A stretch of DNA of 64,000 nucleotides from Streptomyces lichenis (GCF_023218175.1 NZ_JALPTH010000002.1:186001-250000); one strand, 5' to 3'; numbered from the stretch's first letter, positions 42,111-51,777 are shown. The notes: generated by a model not told the origin, from the letters alone. Made by a program: numbers and translations.

Positions 42111-43634
42111 GTGGACCTGGCTCTGGCGCCAGAGACGCTGGCGCGGTGGCAGTTCGGTATCACGACCGTCTACCACTTCCTCTTCGTTCCCCTGACCATC
42201 TCTCTCGCCGCGCTCACCGCCGGGCTGGAGACCGCCTGGGTGCGCACCGGGAAGGAGAAGTACCTCAGGGCCACCAAGTTCTGGGGGAAGCTCTTCCTCA
42301 TCAACATCGCGATGGGTGTCGTCACCGGCATCGTCCAGGAGTTCCAGTTCGGTATGAACTGGTCTGACTACTCCCGCTTCGTCGGTGATGTCTTCGGTGC
42401 GCCGCTCGCCTTCGAGGCGCTGATCGCCTTCTTCTTCGAGTCGACCTTCATCGGACTGTGGATCTTCGGCTGGGACAAGCTGCCCAAGCGGATCCACCTG
42501 GCCTGCATATGGATGGTGTCGATCGGCACCATCCTCTCCGCCTACTTCATCCTGGCGGCCAACTCCTGGATGCAGCACCCGGTGGGCTACCGGATCAACC
42601 CGGCCAACGGCCGGGCCGAGCTCACCGACTTCTGGGCGGTGCTGTCCCAGAACACCACCCTCACCCAGGTCTTCCACACCATGTCCGCCGCCTTCCTCAC
42701 CGGTGGCGCGTTCATGGTCGGCATCGCCGCCTTCCACCTGGCCCGCAGGAAGCATGTGCCGGTGATGCGGTCCTCGCTGCGGCTCGGGCTGGTCACCGTG
42801 GTGATCGCCGGAATGCTCACCGCGATCAGCGGCGACTTCCTCGGCAAGGTCATGTACCAGCAGCAGCCGATGAAGATGGCCGCCGCCGAGGCGCTGTGGG
42901 AGGGCGAGAGCCCCGCGCCGTTCTCGGTCTTCGCCTACGGGGACGTCGACAAGGGCCACAACAAGGTCGCCATCGAGATCCCCGGACTGCTCTCCTTCCT
43001 CGCCCACAGCGACTTCGAGTCCCATGTCCCGGGCATCAACGACACCAACAAGGCGCTCCAGGAGAGGTACGGCCCGGGCGACTACCGGCCCAACATCCCG
43101 GTGGCCTACTGGGGCTTCCGCTGGATGATCGGCTTCGGCATGGCCTCCTTCTCGCTCGGCCTGCTCGGGCTCTGGCTGACCCGCAAGCGGTTCCTGCTGC
43201 CCCGGCGGCTGCGCACCGGCGAGGACGAGGTGCCCCACCTGGTGCTGTTCCGGACGCCGCTGAGCCCCAAGTTCACCCGGCTGTACTGGCTGGCGGCGCT
43301 GTGGACCCTCGGCTTCCCGCTGATCGCCAACTCCTGGGGCTGGATCTTCACCGAGATGGGCCGCCAGCCCTGGGTGGTCTACGGGGTGCTGCAGACCCGC
43401 TCGGCGGTCTCCCCGGGCGTCTCGCAGGCCGAGGTGCTCACCTCGATGATCATCTTCACCGCGCTGTACGCCATCCTCGCGGTGATCGAGGTGAAGCTGC
43501 TGGTCAAGTACGTCATGGCCGGTCCGCCCGAGCTCACCGAGGCCGACCTCGATCCGCCCACCAGGATCGGCGGCCACGATCGGGACGCCAAGGACCCCGA
43601 AGCCGCCGACCGGCCGATGGCCTTCTCCTACTGA
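42111..43634 (+). CDS. cydA: Cytochrome bd ubiquinol/menaquinol oxidase subunit I
   Basis: 507 residues, nine or so membrane spans. The haem ligand His22 is in FGITTVYHFLFVPLT, a second is in TQVFHTMSAAFLTGG, and the methionine is in YWGFRWMIGFG. The quinol-binding Q loop between spans is of the short type (about 55 residues). The GTG at 42111 has AAGGAG upstream. It is the first gene of cydA-cydB-cydCD and sits under a Rex operator. Cytochrome bd is the high-affinity, non-proton-pumping terminal oxidase. Confidence 0.97.
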   Translation: MDLALAPETLARWQFGITTVYHFLFVPLTISLAALTAGLETAWVRTGKEKYLRATKFWGKLFLINIAMGVVTGIVQEFQFGMNWSDYSRFVGDVFGAPLAFEALIAFFFESTFIGLWIFGWDKLPKRIHLACIWMVSIGTILSAYFILAANSWMQHPVGYRINPANGRAELTDFWAVLSQNTTLTQVFHTMSAAFLTGGAFMVGIAAFHLARRKHVPVMRSSLRLGLVTVVIAGMLTAISGDFLGKVMYQQQPMKMAAAEALWEGESPAPFSVFAYGDVDKGHNKVAIEIPGLLSFLAHSDFESHVPGINDTNKALQERYGPGDYRPNIPVAYWGFRWMIGFGMASFSLGLLGLWLTRKRFLLPRRLRTGEDEVPHLVLFRTPLSPKFTRLYWLAALWTLGFPLIANSWGWIFTEMGRQPWVVYGVLQTRSAVSPGVSQAEVLTSMIIFTALYAILAVIEVKLLVKYVMAGPPELTEADLDPPTRIGGHDRDAKDPEAADRPMAFSY

Positions 43635-43655
43635 TCGACGAGGACTGGAAGCGCC

Positions 43656-44660
43656 ATGGAACTTCACGACATCTGGTTCGTCGCCATCGCCGTCCTGTGG
43701 ATCGGCTACTTCTTCCTGGAGGGGTTCGACTTCGGGGTCGGCGTCCTGACCCGGCTGCTCGCCCGTGACCGGACCGAGAAGCGGGTGCTGATCAACACCA
43801 TCGGCCCGGTCTGGGACGGCAACGAGGTGTGGCTGCTCACCGCCGGAGGGGCCACCTTCGCCGCCTTCCCGGACTGGTACGCCACCCTCTTCTCCGGCTT
43901 CTACCTGCCGCTGCTGGCCATCCTGGTCTGCCTGATCGTCCGGGGCGTCGCCTTCGAGTACCGGGCCAAGCGCCCGGAGGAGTCCTGGCAGCGCAACTGG
44001 GAGCGGGCCATCTTCTGGACCTCCCTGGTCCCCGCCTTCCTCTGGGGCGTGGCCTTCGCCAACATCGTGCGCGGGGTGCCGATCGACGCCGAGAAGGAGT
44101 ACGTGGGCACGCTCTTCGACCTGCTCAACCCGTACGCCCTGCTCGGCGGACTGGTCACCCTCACCCTGTTCACCTTCCACGGGGCGGTGTTCACCGCGCT
44201 GAAGACGGTCGGGGACATCCGGCTGCGAGCCCGCAGGCTGGCGCTCACCCTGGGCCTGGTCACCGCCGCGCTGGCGGCCGGCTTCCTCGGCTGGACCCAG
44301 GTCTCCCGGGGCGGTGCCGGCAGCCTGGTGGCGATGGGCATCGCGGTGGTGGCGCTGCTCGCCGCGCTGGTCGCGGTGAAGGCCGGACGCGAGGGCTGGT
44401 CGTTCGCGTTCTCCGGCGTCACCATCGCCGCCGCGGTGGCGATGCTCTTCCTGACGCTCTTCCCGAACGTCATGCCCTCCTCGCTGGACCCGGAGTGGAG
44501 CCTCACCGTCTCCAACGCCTCCTCCAGCCCGTACACCCTGAAGATCATGACCTGGTGCGGAGCCATCGCCACCCCGCTGGTGATGCTCTACCAGGGCTGG
44601 ACCTACTGGGTGTTCCGCAAGCGGATCGGCACCCAGCACATCGCCGACGCCGCGCACTAG
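43656..44660 (+). CDS. cydB: Cytochrome bd oxidase subunit II
   Basis: 334 residues. The start MELHDIWFVAIAVLWIGYFFLEGFDFGVGVL and TIGPVWDGNEVWLLTAGGATFAAFPDWYATLFSGFYLPL are standard CydB. Eight or so spans. It starts 21 bases after cydA. No small CydX is evident in the 21-base gap, nor in the 108 bases after it. Confidence 0.97.
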   Translation: MELHDIWFVAIAVLWIGYFFLEGFDFGVGVLTRLLARDRTEKRVLINTIGPVWDGNEVWLLTAGGATFAAFPDWYATLFSGFYLPLLAILVCLIVRGVAFEYRAKRPEESWQRNWERAIFWTSLVPAFLWGVAFANIVRGVPIDAEKEYVGTLFDLLNPYALLGGLVTLTLFTFHGAVFTALKTVGDIRLRARRLALTLGLVTAALAAGFLGWTQVSRGGAGSLVAMGIAVVALLAALVAVKAGREGWSFAFSGVTIAAAVAMLFLTLFPNVMPSSLDPEWSLTVSNASSSPYTLKIMTWCGAIATPLVMLYQGWTYWVFRKRIGTQHIADAAH

Positions 44661-44681
44661 CGACCAGGCCGCGCTGAAGAT

Positions 44682-44695
44682 GTTTCACGTGAAAC
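44682..44695. other. parS site 6 (ParB-binding)
   Basis: Perfect GTTTCACGTGAAAC, 22 bases after the cydB stop. Confidence 0.95.
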
Positions 44696-44705
44696 ATCGC
44701 TCGAT

Positions 44706-44719
44706 GTTTCACGTGAAAC
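44706..44719. other. parS site 7 (ParB-binding)
   Basis: Perfect GTTTCACGTGAAAC, 24 bp from site 6 in the same gap, so two ParB dimers could bind side by side. Confidence 0.95.
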
Positions 44720-44777
44720 CCTCCGCCCGGCGCCCTCTCCCGTCTCCCACCACCGCCCACGGCAGGGGATGTTCCCT

Positions 44778-47700
44778 ATGAAGCCCATCGACCCGCGTCT
44801 GCTCCGGTACGCCCGGGCCACCCGCCTCTTCCTGGCCGCGGTGGTGGTCCTCGGCGGCATCGGCGCCGTCCTGGTCATCGCCCAGGCGATGCTGATCGCC
44901 GAGCTGGTGGTCGGCGCCTTCCAGCGGGACCTCGGGGCCGGGGAGCTGGCCGTCCCGCTGGGGCTGCTGGCCGTCACGGCGGTCGGCCGTGCGCTGGTGT
45001 CCTGGCTGACCGAGCTGGCCGCCCATCGGGCCGGTGCGGCCGTCAAGTCCGAGCTGCGGGGACGGCTGCTGGAGCGGGCCGCCGCGCTGGGCCCGGGGTG
45101 GCTGAGCGGGCAGCGGGTGGGCTCCCTGACGGCCCTCGCCGTCCGGGGCGTGGACGCGCTGGACGACTACTTCTCGCGGTATCTGCCCCAGCTGGGCCTG
45201 GCGGTCGTGGTCCCGGTGGCGGTGCTGGCCCGGATCGTCACCGAGGACTGGGTGTCCGCCGCGATCATCGTGGGCACCCTGCCGCTGATCCCGATCTTCA
45301 TGATCCTCATCGGCTGGGCCACCCAGAGCCGGATGGACCGCCAGTGGAAGCTGCTCTCCCGGCTGTCGGGCCACTTCCTCGACGTGGTCGCCGGACTGCC
45401 CACCCTGAAGGTGTTCGGCCGCGCCAAGGCCCAGGCCGAGGCGATCCGCTCCATCACCTCGGAGTACCGGCAGGCCACCGTCCGCACCCTGCGGATCGCC
45501 TTCCTCTCGTCGTTCGCCCTGGAACTGCTCTCCACCCTCTCGGTGGCCCTGGTCGCGGTCGGCGTCGGGATGCGGCTGGTCCACGGCGACCTCGACCTCT
45601 ACACCGGGCTGGTCATCCTCATCCTGGCGCCCGAGGCCTATCTGCCGCTGCGCCAGGTCGGCACCCAGTACCACGCCGCCGCCGAGGGCCTGGCCGCCGC
45701 CGAGGAGATCTTCGGGGTGCTGGAGACCCCCCTCGACCGCCCCGCCGCCGACCCCGGGAAAGCCGCCGGCACCGTCGACGCCCCTCGTCCCCGGGGCGGC
45801 GCGGCGGTGCCGGACGACCCGCGCATCGTCCTGGACCGGGTGACCGTACGGCACCCCGGCCGCACCGAGCCCTCGCTGCGGGAGGCCTCCCTGGTGGTGG
45901 AGCCCGGGGAGACGGTGGCCCTGGTCGGACCGAGCGGCGCGGGCAAGTCCACCCTGCTCGACGCGGTCCTCGGCTTCGTACGGCCCGAGGAGCGGCCCGA
46001 GGGCGGCAGCGGCGTCCGGATCGGCGGTACCGACCTGACCGACCTCGACCTGGACCAGTGGCGCTCGCGGATCGCCTGGGTGCCGCAGCGCCCCCACCTC
46101 TTCGCCGGGACCCTCGCCGACAACGTGCGCCTGGCCCGGCCGGACGCGGACGACCAGGCGGTGGCGGCGGCGCTGCGGGACGCGGGCGCCGAGGAGTTCG
46201 TCGCCGCGCTGCCCGACGGGGCGGCGACCGTGCTCGGCGAGGACGGTGCGGGTCTCTCGGCCGGCCAGCGCCAGCGGCTCGCGCTGGCCCGGGCGTTCCT
46301 CGCGGACCGCCCGGTGCTGCTGCTGGACGAGCCGACGGCCGCGCTGGACGGGCGGACCGAGGAGGCCGTGGTGGCCGCCGTACGCCGGCTCGCCGCCGGC
46401 CGTACGGTGCTGCTGGTCGTCCACCGCCCCGCGCTGCTCGCGGTGGCAGACCGGGTGGTCACCCTGGACGGGCCCGCCGCCGCCGTACCCCGCCCGGACG
46501 TCACCCCCCGACCGGTGGACGGCCCGCTCGACGGCACCTTCACCGAGACCTTCGGACTGGTCGGCGGAGTGCGCACCGGACCGGGCGTCCGCCAGGGTGC
46601 GCACGGCACCGACCCGGTGGCGCCCGCGGGCGGCCGGGCGGACCGCGCCCTCACCCGGGTACGGGAAGCGGCCGCCCCGCTGCGCGGACGGCTGCTGCTC
46701 GCCCTGCTGCTGGGCAGCCTCGCCCTGAGCTGTGCCGTCGGTCTGCTGGCGGTCTCCGGCTACCTCATCTCCCGGGCCTCCGAGCAGCCGCCGGTCCTCT
46801 ATCTGATGGTGGCCGTGACGGCCACCCGCGCCTTCGGCATCGGCCGGGCCGTGTTCCGCTACGCCGAGCGCCTGGTCTCCCATGACGCCGTGCTGCGGAC
46901 GCTTGCCGAGCTGCGGGTCGGCGTCTACCGCGGGCTGGAGCGGATCGCCCCGGCCGGACTGCGCGACCGGGGCCGCGGCGATCTGCTGTCCCGGCTGGTG
47001 AGCGATGTGGAGGCGCTCCAGGACTACTGGCTGCGCTGGCTGCTGCCGGCCGCCACCGCCGCGATCGTCTCCACCGCCGCGGTCACCTTCACCGGCTGGC
47101 TGGTCCCCGCGGCCGGGGCCGTGCTCGCCGCCGGACTGCTGCTGGCCGGGGTGGCCGTGCCCCTGCTGACCGGTGCGATCGCCCGTCGCGCCGAGGCCCG
47201 GCTCGCCCCCGCCCGCGGGGTGCTCGCCGGCCGGGTGGTGGACCTGCTGCGCGGCTGCGCCGAGCTGACCGTGGCGGGTGCCCTGCGCGACCGGCTGGAC
47301 CGGGCCCGGGGAGCCGACGGCACCCTCACCGCGATCGCCACCCGGCAGTCCGCCGCCACCGCGCTCGGCGCCGGACTGACCACCCTGGTCACCGGGTTCA
47401 CCGTGGCGGGCGCCGCGCTCGCCGGGGTCCTCGCCGTGCGGGACGGGCGGCTGGACGGCGTCGCCCTCGCCGTCGTCGTCCTCACCCCGCTCGCCGCCTT
47501 CGAGGCCGTCACCGGGCTCCCGCTGGCCGTCCAGTACCGCCAGCGCGTCCGGCGCAGCGCAGAGCGGGTGTACGAGGTGCTGGACGCGCCGCTGCCCGTA
47601 CGGGAGCCCGAGCAGCCGCGCCCGGCGCCCGCGAGCCCCTTCCCGCTGGAGCTGGACGGGATCGCGGCCCGCCACCCCGGCGCCGACCAGGACGCCCTGA

Positions 47701-48443
47701 CCGGGGTGCGGCTGCGGCTGGATGCGGGGCGGCGGATCGCGGTGGTCGGCGCGTCCGGCTCCGGCAAGACCACCCTCGCCCAGACGCTGCTGCGGTTCCT
47801 GGACACCCGCGAGGGCGCGTACCGGATCGGCGGCGAGGACACCGCCGCCCTCGACGGGGACGAGGTGCGCCGGCTGGTCGGGCTCTGCGCCCAGGACGCC
47901 CACCTCTTCGACAGCACCATCCGGGAGAACGTGCGCCTGGCCCGGCCCGACGCCACCGAGGCGGAGCTGCGCGACGCGCTCGCCCGGGCCCGGCTGCTCG
48001 ACTGGGCGGACGCCCTGCCCGACGGCCTGGACACCCTGGTCGGCGAGCACGGGGCCCGGCTCTCCGGCGGGCAGCGCCAGCGGCTCGCGCTCGCCCGCGC
48101 CCTGCTGGCCGACTTCCCGGTCCTGGTCCTGGACGAGCCCGCCGAGCACCTGGACCTCGCCACCGCCGACGCGCTCACCGACGACCTGCTGCGCGCCACC
48201 CGCGGCCGGGCCACCGTGCTGATCACCCACCGGCTGCACGGACTGGAGGCGGTGGACGAGGTGCTGGTGCTGGAGGCCGGCCGCATCGTGCAGCGCGGCC
48301 CCTACACCGACCTCGCGGCGGTCGACGGCCCCCTGCGCCGGATGCTCACCCGCGAACAGGCCGCCGACCGCCTCCTCTCCACCCCGCTCACCCCCACCCG
48401 GGCCGCCCGCCTCGACCGGGACCACCGGGTCCCGGTCGCCTAG
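44778..48443 (+). CDS. cydCD: CydDC fused ABC exporter (cytochrome bd assembly)
   Basis: 1221 residues: two complete ABC half-transporters in one chain. The first has spans about 15-310 and an ATPase with GPSGAGKST, LSAGQRQRL and LLLDEPTAALD. The second has spans about 640-900 and an ATPase with GASGSGKTT, LSGGQRQRL and LVLDEPAEHLD. CydDC exports cysteine/glutathione-type thiols or haem-related compounds and is needed to assemble cytochrome bd. In most bacteria it is two proteins; the fusion is typical of Streptomyces. ATG 44778 is taken as start (GGGG nine bases before); ATG 44769 is in frame. A tandem parS pair lies before it. Confidence 0.95.
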   Translation: MKPIDPRLLRYARATRLFLAAVVVLGGIGAVLVIAQAMLIAELVVGAFQRDLGAGELAVPLGLLAVTAVGRALVSWLTELAAHRAGAAVKSELRGRLLERAAALGPGWLSGQRVGSLTALAVRGVDALDDYFSRYLPQLGLAVVVPVAVLARIVTEDWVSAAIIVGTLPLIPIFMILIGWATQSRMDRQWKLLSRLSGHFLDVVAGLPTLKVFGRAKAQAEAIRSITSEYRQATVRTLRIAFLSSFALELLSTLSVALVAVGVGMRLVHGDLDLYTGLVILILAPEAYLPLRQVGTQYHAAAEGLAAAEEIFGVLETPLDRPAADPGKAAGTVDAPRPRGGAAVPDDPRIVLDRVTVRHPGRTEPSLREASLVVEPGETVALVGPSGAGKSTLLDAVLGFVRPEERPEGGSGVRIGGTDLTDLDLDQWRSRIAWVPQRPHLFAGTLADNVRLARPDADDQAVAAALRDAGAEEFVAALPDGAATVLGEDGAGLSAGQRQRLALARAFLADRPVLLLDEPTAALDGRTEEAVVAAVRRLAAGRTVLLVVHRPALLAVADRVVTLDGPAAAVPRPDVTPRPVDGPLDGTFTETFGLVGGVRTGPGVRQGAHGTDPVAPAGGRADRALTRVREAAAPLRGRLLLALLLGSLALSCAVGLLAVSGYLISRASEQPPVLYLMVAVTATRAFGIGRAVFRYAERLVSHDAVLRTLAELRVGVYRGLERIAPAGLRDRGRGDLLSRLVSDVEALQDYWLRWLLPAATAAIVSTAAVTFTGWLVPAAGAVLAAGLLLAGVAVPLLTGAIARRAEARLAPARGVLAGRVVDLLRGCAELTVAGALRDRLDRARGADGTLTAIATRQSAATALGAGLTTLVTGFTVAGAALAGVLAVRDGRLDGVALAVVVLTPLAAFEAVTGLPLAVQYRQRVRRSAERVYEVLDAPLPVREPEQPRPAPASPFPLELDGIAARHPGADQDALTGVRLRLDAGRRIAVVGASGSGKTTLAQTLLRFLDTREGAYRIGGEDTAALDGDEVRRLVGLCAQDAHLFDSTIRENVRLARPDATEAELRDALARARLLDWADALPDGLDTLVGEHGARLSGGQRQRLALARALLADFPVLVLDEPAEHLDLATADALTDDLLRATRGRATVLITHRLHGLEAVDEVLVLEAGRIVQRGPYTDLAAVDGPLRRMLTREQAADRLLSTPLTPTRAARLDRDHRVPVA

Positions 48444-48471
48444 GGCGGCGCCCGGCCGGCTACCGCGGCCG

Positions 48472-49014
48472 TCAGGACGGCGCGAACCGGGCTACGTACA
48501 CGTCGAAGGGCTCGATGCCGACCTCCGCACGGAGTTGGTCCAGGCGCTCGGGCTCTTCACAGGGCCACGGAACCGGTGATCCGTCCCGCACACCGGCGAT
48601 CTGGGTGCCGTAGACCTGCTCGCGGTCCTCGTTGACCCGTGTGCGGTCGCGTAGAAAGGCCAGCTCGCGCGGGCCCGCCGAGCCGGCCGCCACCGCCTGC
48701 TCCAGCAGACGGAGGGCACGCCGCCGGACATCGAGCTGCCGGTCGGCGTGCTGGGCGATCAGCCACGCCGCGCGGGCGGCCTCCTCGCCGACCCGTTCCG
48801 CGGTCGGCCAGCCGTACCGGTCCATGATCTCGCCCAGTCGGTCACCGTGCCGTGCGGTGAGCCGTCGCCACGCCAGCTGCTCGGCCGGATCGTCACTGTT
48901 CGCGAGGACCGAGGACCGCTGATCCGCCTCCGCCATGCCGGGGAGTTCCCCCGCCAGCGCGGCCCGTCGTGCGCCACCTTCGACTCCCTTGCCGCGTCGA
49001 CGCGTTGTGCTCAT
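48472..49014 (-). CDS. DUF6624-like hypothetical protein
   Basis: 180 residues. The core RHGDRLGEIMDRYGWPTAERVGEEAARAAWLIAQHADRQLDVRRRALRLLEQAV and ELAFLRDRTRVNEDREQVYGTQIAGV resembles the DUF6624 family. No transmembrane segment. Convergent with cydCD. Function unknown. Confidence 0.78.
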   Translation of the reverse strand: MSTTRRRGKGVEGGARRAALAGELPGMAEADQRSSVLANSDDPAEQLAWRRLTARHGDRLGEIMDRYGWPTAERVGEEAARAAWLIAQHADRQLDVRRRALRLLEQAVAAGSAGPRELAFLRDRTRVNEDREQVYGTQIAGVRDGSPVPWPCEEPERLDQLRAEVGIEPFDVYVARFAPS

Positions 49015-49186
49015 CGACGGCGACCCTCAAGGGGCCTATCAGGCATAAAGATCAGTCCGGAGAATGGTGATATATACCTCTCTGCGCCCGGATAATGGAT
49101 CTGTACCCGCAGCCGGACTCGGCCGGATCGCCGCGGCGGCCGTCTGGGCAGCCGGACATGGCCGACTTTCCGCAACAAAGCAGGCT

Positions 49187-49203
49187 TACTACGCTCAGGG
49201 GCA
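49187..49203 (+). promoter_or_regulatory. Candidate leaderless promoter of the kinase gene
   Basis: TACTACGCT (49187-49195) reads as an extended Streptomyces -10 (TACGCT). The ATG at 49203 lies 8 bases after it and no Shine-Dalgarno is present, which fits a leaderless mRNA. No clear -35. Inference. Confidence 0.35.
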
Positions 49204-50906
49204 TGGCCCCGCCCGATCCCCAGGACTCCCCCGGCCCCCCGCCGGAGGCGACCGGCCCCCCGCCGGGTCCGGACGGGTCCGGTGACCGGCTGCCGCGGCT
49301 GCTGGAGGCGGTGCGCCTGGTGGGCACCGGGCTGGAACCGCACTCCACCCTCGACCGGATCTGCCGGACCGCCGCCGCGCTCACCGACGCCCGCTACGCG
49401 GCGATCGGCGTGGTGGACGAGGACGGCGGCGGTCTGGTGGACTTCGTCACCCATGGCGTCCCACCGGAGACCGCCCGGGAGGTCGGCCGCCGCCCGGACG
49501 GCCGCACCGGGCTGCTCGGAGCCCTCCTCCACCATCCCGAGCCGCTGCGCCTCACCGATCTGACGACCGACCCGCGCGCCGCCGGCCTGCCCGCCGGGCA
49601 TCCGCCGATGCGGAGCTTCCTCGGTGTCCCCATCCGGGTGCACGGGGAGGTGTTCGGCCATCTCTACCTCACCGAGAAGCGCGGCGGGGCGCGGTTCGAC
49701 GAGGGCGATCTGCACACCGTGCGGGTGCTCGCCGCAGGAGCGGGGACGGCCATCGGCAACGCCCGGCTGTACGAGGCCTCCCGGCGGCGGGAGCGCTGGA
49801 TCGACGGATCGGTCGCCGTGACCACCGCGCTGCTGTCCGGTTCCGACGCCGACGAGGCGCTGTCGGTGGTGGCCGAGCAGGCCCGTGTACTGGCCCGGGC
49901 CCGGGCCGGCATCGTGTTGCTGCCCGCCGCCGACGGCGGACTGGAGGCGGTGGCGGTCTCCTCCGACGGACCGGAGGCCCTGCTGGGGGCGGTCGCGCCG
50001 GCCGAGAGCCCGGCCGTCGCCCTGCTGCTGGCCGGGGAGCCGTTGGTCGTCACCGACGCGGCCACCGACCCCCGGCTGCGGGGCATGCCGGCGCGGCGGT
50101 CCGGCCCCGCGCTGCTGCTGCCGCTGCGCAGCGGCGACCGGGTGCTGGGCGCCCTGGTCATCCCCCGGGCGCCCGGCGAGCGGCCGTTCACCGAGGCGGA
50201 ACGCGCCCTGGCGGCCCGGTTCGCCTCCCAGGCCGCGCTGGCGCTGAGGGTGGCCGACGCCCAGCGCGACCGCGAGCGGCTCGCCGTGCTGGAGGACCGC
50301 GACCGCATCGCCCGCGATCTGCACGACCTGGTCGTCCAGCGGCTGTTCGCCGCCGGGATGGCGCTGGAGAGCGCGCAGCGGACCTCCGCCGTACCGGCCG
50401 TCCAGGAGGGGGTGGGCCGGGTGGCCGAGGAACTGGACGTCACCATCCAGGAGATCCGCACCGCGGTGTTCGCCCTCCAGCAGGGCCCGGCCGACCCACC
50501 GGCCGGCCTGCGGACCCGGGTACTGCGGGAGATCGCCCTGTCCGCCGTCGCCCTCGGCTTCACCCCGGAGTACCGCCTCACCGGGCCGGTGGACACGGAG
50601 ATCGGCGAGCTCACCGGCAAGAACCTGATCGCCGCGCTGCGCGAGGCGCTGTCCAACGCCTTCCGGCACGCGCGCGCCGACCGGGTCCTGGTCGAGGTGG
50701 ACGCCCGCGTGACGCTGCCCGGCGGCATCCCCGGCGTACGGCTGGCCGTGGCGGACGACGGGGTCGGGCTGCCGGAGGAGGGCCGGCGCAGCGGGCTGCG
50801 CAACCTGGCGCGGCGGGCGGAGTCGCTGGGCGGTTCCTGCCGCTGCGGTCCCGGCCTCGGCGCGGACGGCGGCGGGACCTCCGTGGTCTGGGAGGCCCCG
50901 AGGTAG
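49203..50906 (+). CDS. DosS/DevS-like GAF-GAF histidine kinase
   Basis: 567 residues (start ATG 49203; an ATG at 49095 would add 36 residues). The first GAF domain covers about 35-195 and contains GHPPMRSFLGVPIRVHGEVFGHLYLTEK; the equivalent HPPM histidine is the haem ligand in mycobacterial DosS, so His133 may bind haem. A second GAF (about 200-350) and a HisKA_3/HATPase module follow. The phosphorylated residue is probably His374 in ARDLHDLVVQRLF, with ALREALSNAFRHA (N box) and ADDGVGL. It sits beside cydCD, suggesting control of respiration by O2, NO or redox state, but no response regulator adjoins it. Confidence 0.87.
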   Translation: MAPPDPQDSPGPPPEATGPPPGPDGSGDRLPRLLEAVRLVGTGLEPHSTLDRICRTAAALTDARYAAIGVVDEDGGGLVDFVTHGVPPETAREVGRRPDGRTGLLGALLHHPEPLRLTDLTTDPRAAGLPAGHPPMRSFLGVPIRVHGEVFGHLYLTEKRGGARFDEGDLHTVRVLAAGAGTAIGNARLYEASRRRERWIDGSVAVTTALLSGSDADEALSVVAEQARVLARARAGIVLLPAADGGLEAVAVSSDGPEALLGAVAPAESPAVALLLAGEPLVVTDAATDPRLRGMPARRSGPALLLPLRSGDRVLGALVIPRAPGERPFTEAERALAARFASQAALALRVADAQRDRERLAVLEDRDRIARDLHDLVVQRLFAAGMALESAQRTSAVPAVQEGVGRVAEELDVTIQEIRTAVFALQQGPADPPAGLRTRVLREIALSAVALGFTPEYRLTGPVDTEIGELTGKNLIAALREALSNAFRHARADRVLVEVDARVTLPGGIPGVRLAVADDGVGLPEEGRRSGLRNLARRAESLGGSCRCGPGLGADGGGTSVVWEAPR

Positions 50907-50956
50907 CCGCCAGGCCGAGGGCGGCTGCCTCGCGGCCTCCATCGGGCCGCGCTGCT

Positions 50957-51022
50957 CACCGGCACCGGCACCGGCACCGGCACCGGTCCAGGCACCGGCA
51001 CCGGTCCAGGCTCCGGCACCGG
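50957..51022. repeat. Hexanucleotide (CACCGG) tandem repeat
   Basis: About ten near-perfect copies of CACCGG/GGCACC interrupted twice by GGTCCAGG. It lies between the convergent kinase and FabG-like genes. No gene here. Confidence 0.8.
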
Positions 51023-51072
51023 CCGCTTGACGGCCCCGGCCGGTCACCGGGGACCATCGGACCGCCGGGATG

Positions 51073-51777
51073 TCAGTGCCCCATCCCCGCCCCGCCGTCG
51101 ACCGGCACCACGGCACCGGTGATGTATCCGGCCTCCTCGGAGGCGAGGAAGGCGACCGCCGCGGCGATCTCCTCGGGGCTGGCCAGCCGGGCCAGGGGGA
51201 TCTGCTCGACCAGGTTGGCGCGCTGCTCGTCGCTGAGGCCGCTGCTCATCGCGGTCTCGGTGAGCCCGGGCGCGACCACGTTGCAGGTGATGCCGCGTGA
51301 GCCGAGCTCGCGGGCCACCGAACGGGCGAGGCCGACCAGCCCGGCCTTGGAGGCGGCGTAGTTGGCCTGGCCGCTCTCCCCGCGCAGGGCCACGGCGGAG
51401 GAGATGAGCACCACCCGGCCCTTCTTGGCGCGCAGCATGCCGCGGGTGGCGCGCTTGACGACCCGGAAGGCGCCGGTGAGGTTGGTGTCCAGCACCGAGG
51501 CGAAGTCGCCCTCGCTCATCCTGAGCAGCAGCGCGTCCCTGGTGACGCCCGCGTTGGCTATCAGCACCTCGACGGGGCCGTGCTCGGCCTCGACCTTCCG
51601 GAACGCGGCGTCGACCTGCGCGGCGTCGGTGATGTCGCACTCCACGGCGAGCAGGCCCTCGGGCGGCTCCCCGGTGCGGTAGGTGACGGCCACACGGTCT
51701 CCGGCGGCCTCCAGACGGCGGGCGATGGCCAGGCCGATGCCTCGGCTGCCACCGGTGATCAGGACTGAACGGGACAC
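51073..51777 (-). CDS. FabG-like SDR (3-oxoacyl-ACP reductase family)
   Basis: 234 residues, classical SDR. Coenzyme motif GGSRGIG (9-15), NAG in IANAGVTRDALLL, Ser in LISSAVALRG and Tyr-x3-Lys in YAASKAG are all present. GYITGAVVPVDGGAGMGH is the typical FabG C-terminus. The sequence and size fit the mycobacterial/actinobacterial FabG group that is usually paired with inhA/fabI. No enoyl reductase follows here, so its exact role (fatty acid or secondary metabolism) is uncertain. It diverges from the XRE gene. Confidence 0.86.
   Translation of the reverse strand: MSRSVLITGGSRGIGLAIARRLEAAGDRVAVTYRTGEPPEGLLAVECDITDAAQVDAAFRKVEAEHGPVEVLIANAGVTRDALLLRMSEGDFASVLDTNLTGAFRVVKRATRGMLRAKKGRVVLISSAVALRGESGQANYAASKAGLVGLARSVARELGSRGITCNVVAPGLTETAMSSGLSDEQRANLVEQIPLARLASPEEIAAAVAFLASEEAGYITGAVVPVDGGAGMGH

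Noticed and set aside
41919..44657. Minus-strand open frame of 912 codons opposite cydA/cydB
   Set aside because: Shadow of the cytochrome bd genes; no recognisable protein features.
44709..48425. Minus-strand open frame of 1238 codons opposite cydCD
   Set aside because: Same cause; the plus strand carries intact Walker and signature motifs.
50957..51022. CACCGG repeat as a regulatory or CRISPR-like element
   Set aside because: Simple sequence repeat between convergent genes, with no spacers of regular length.
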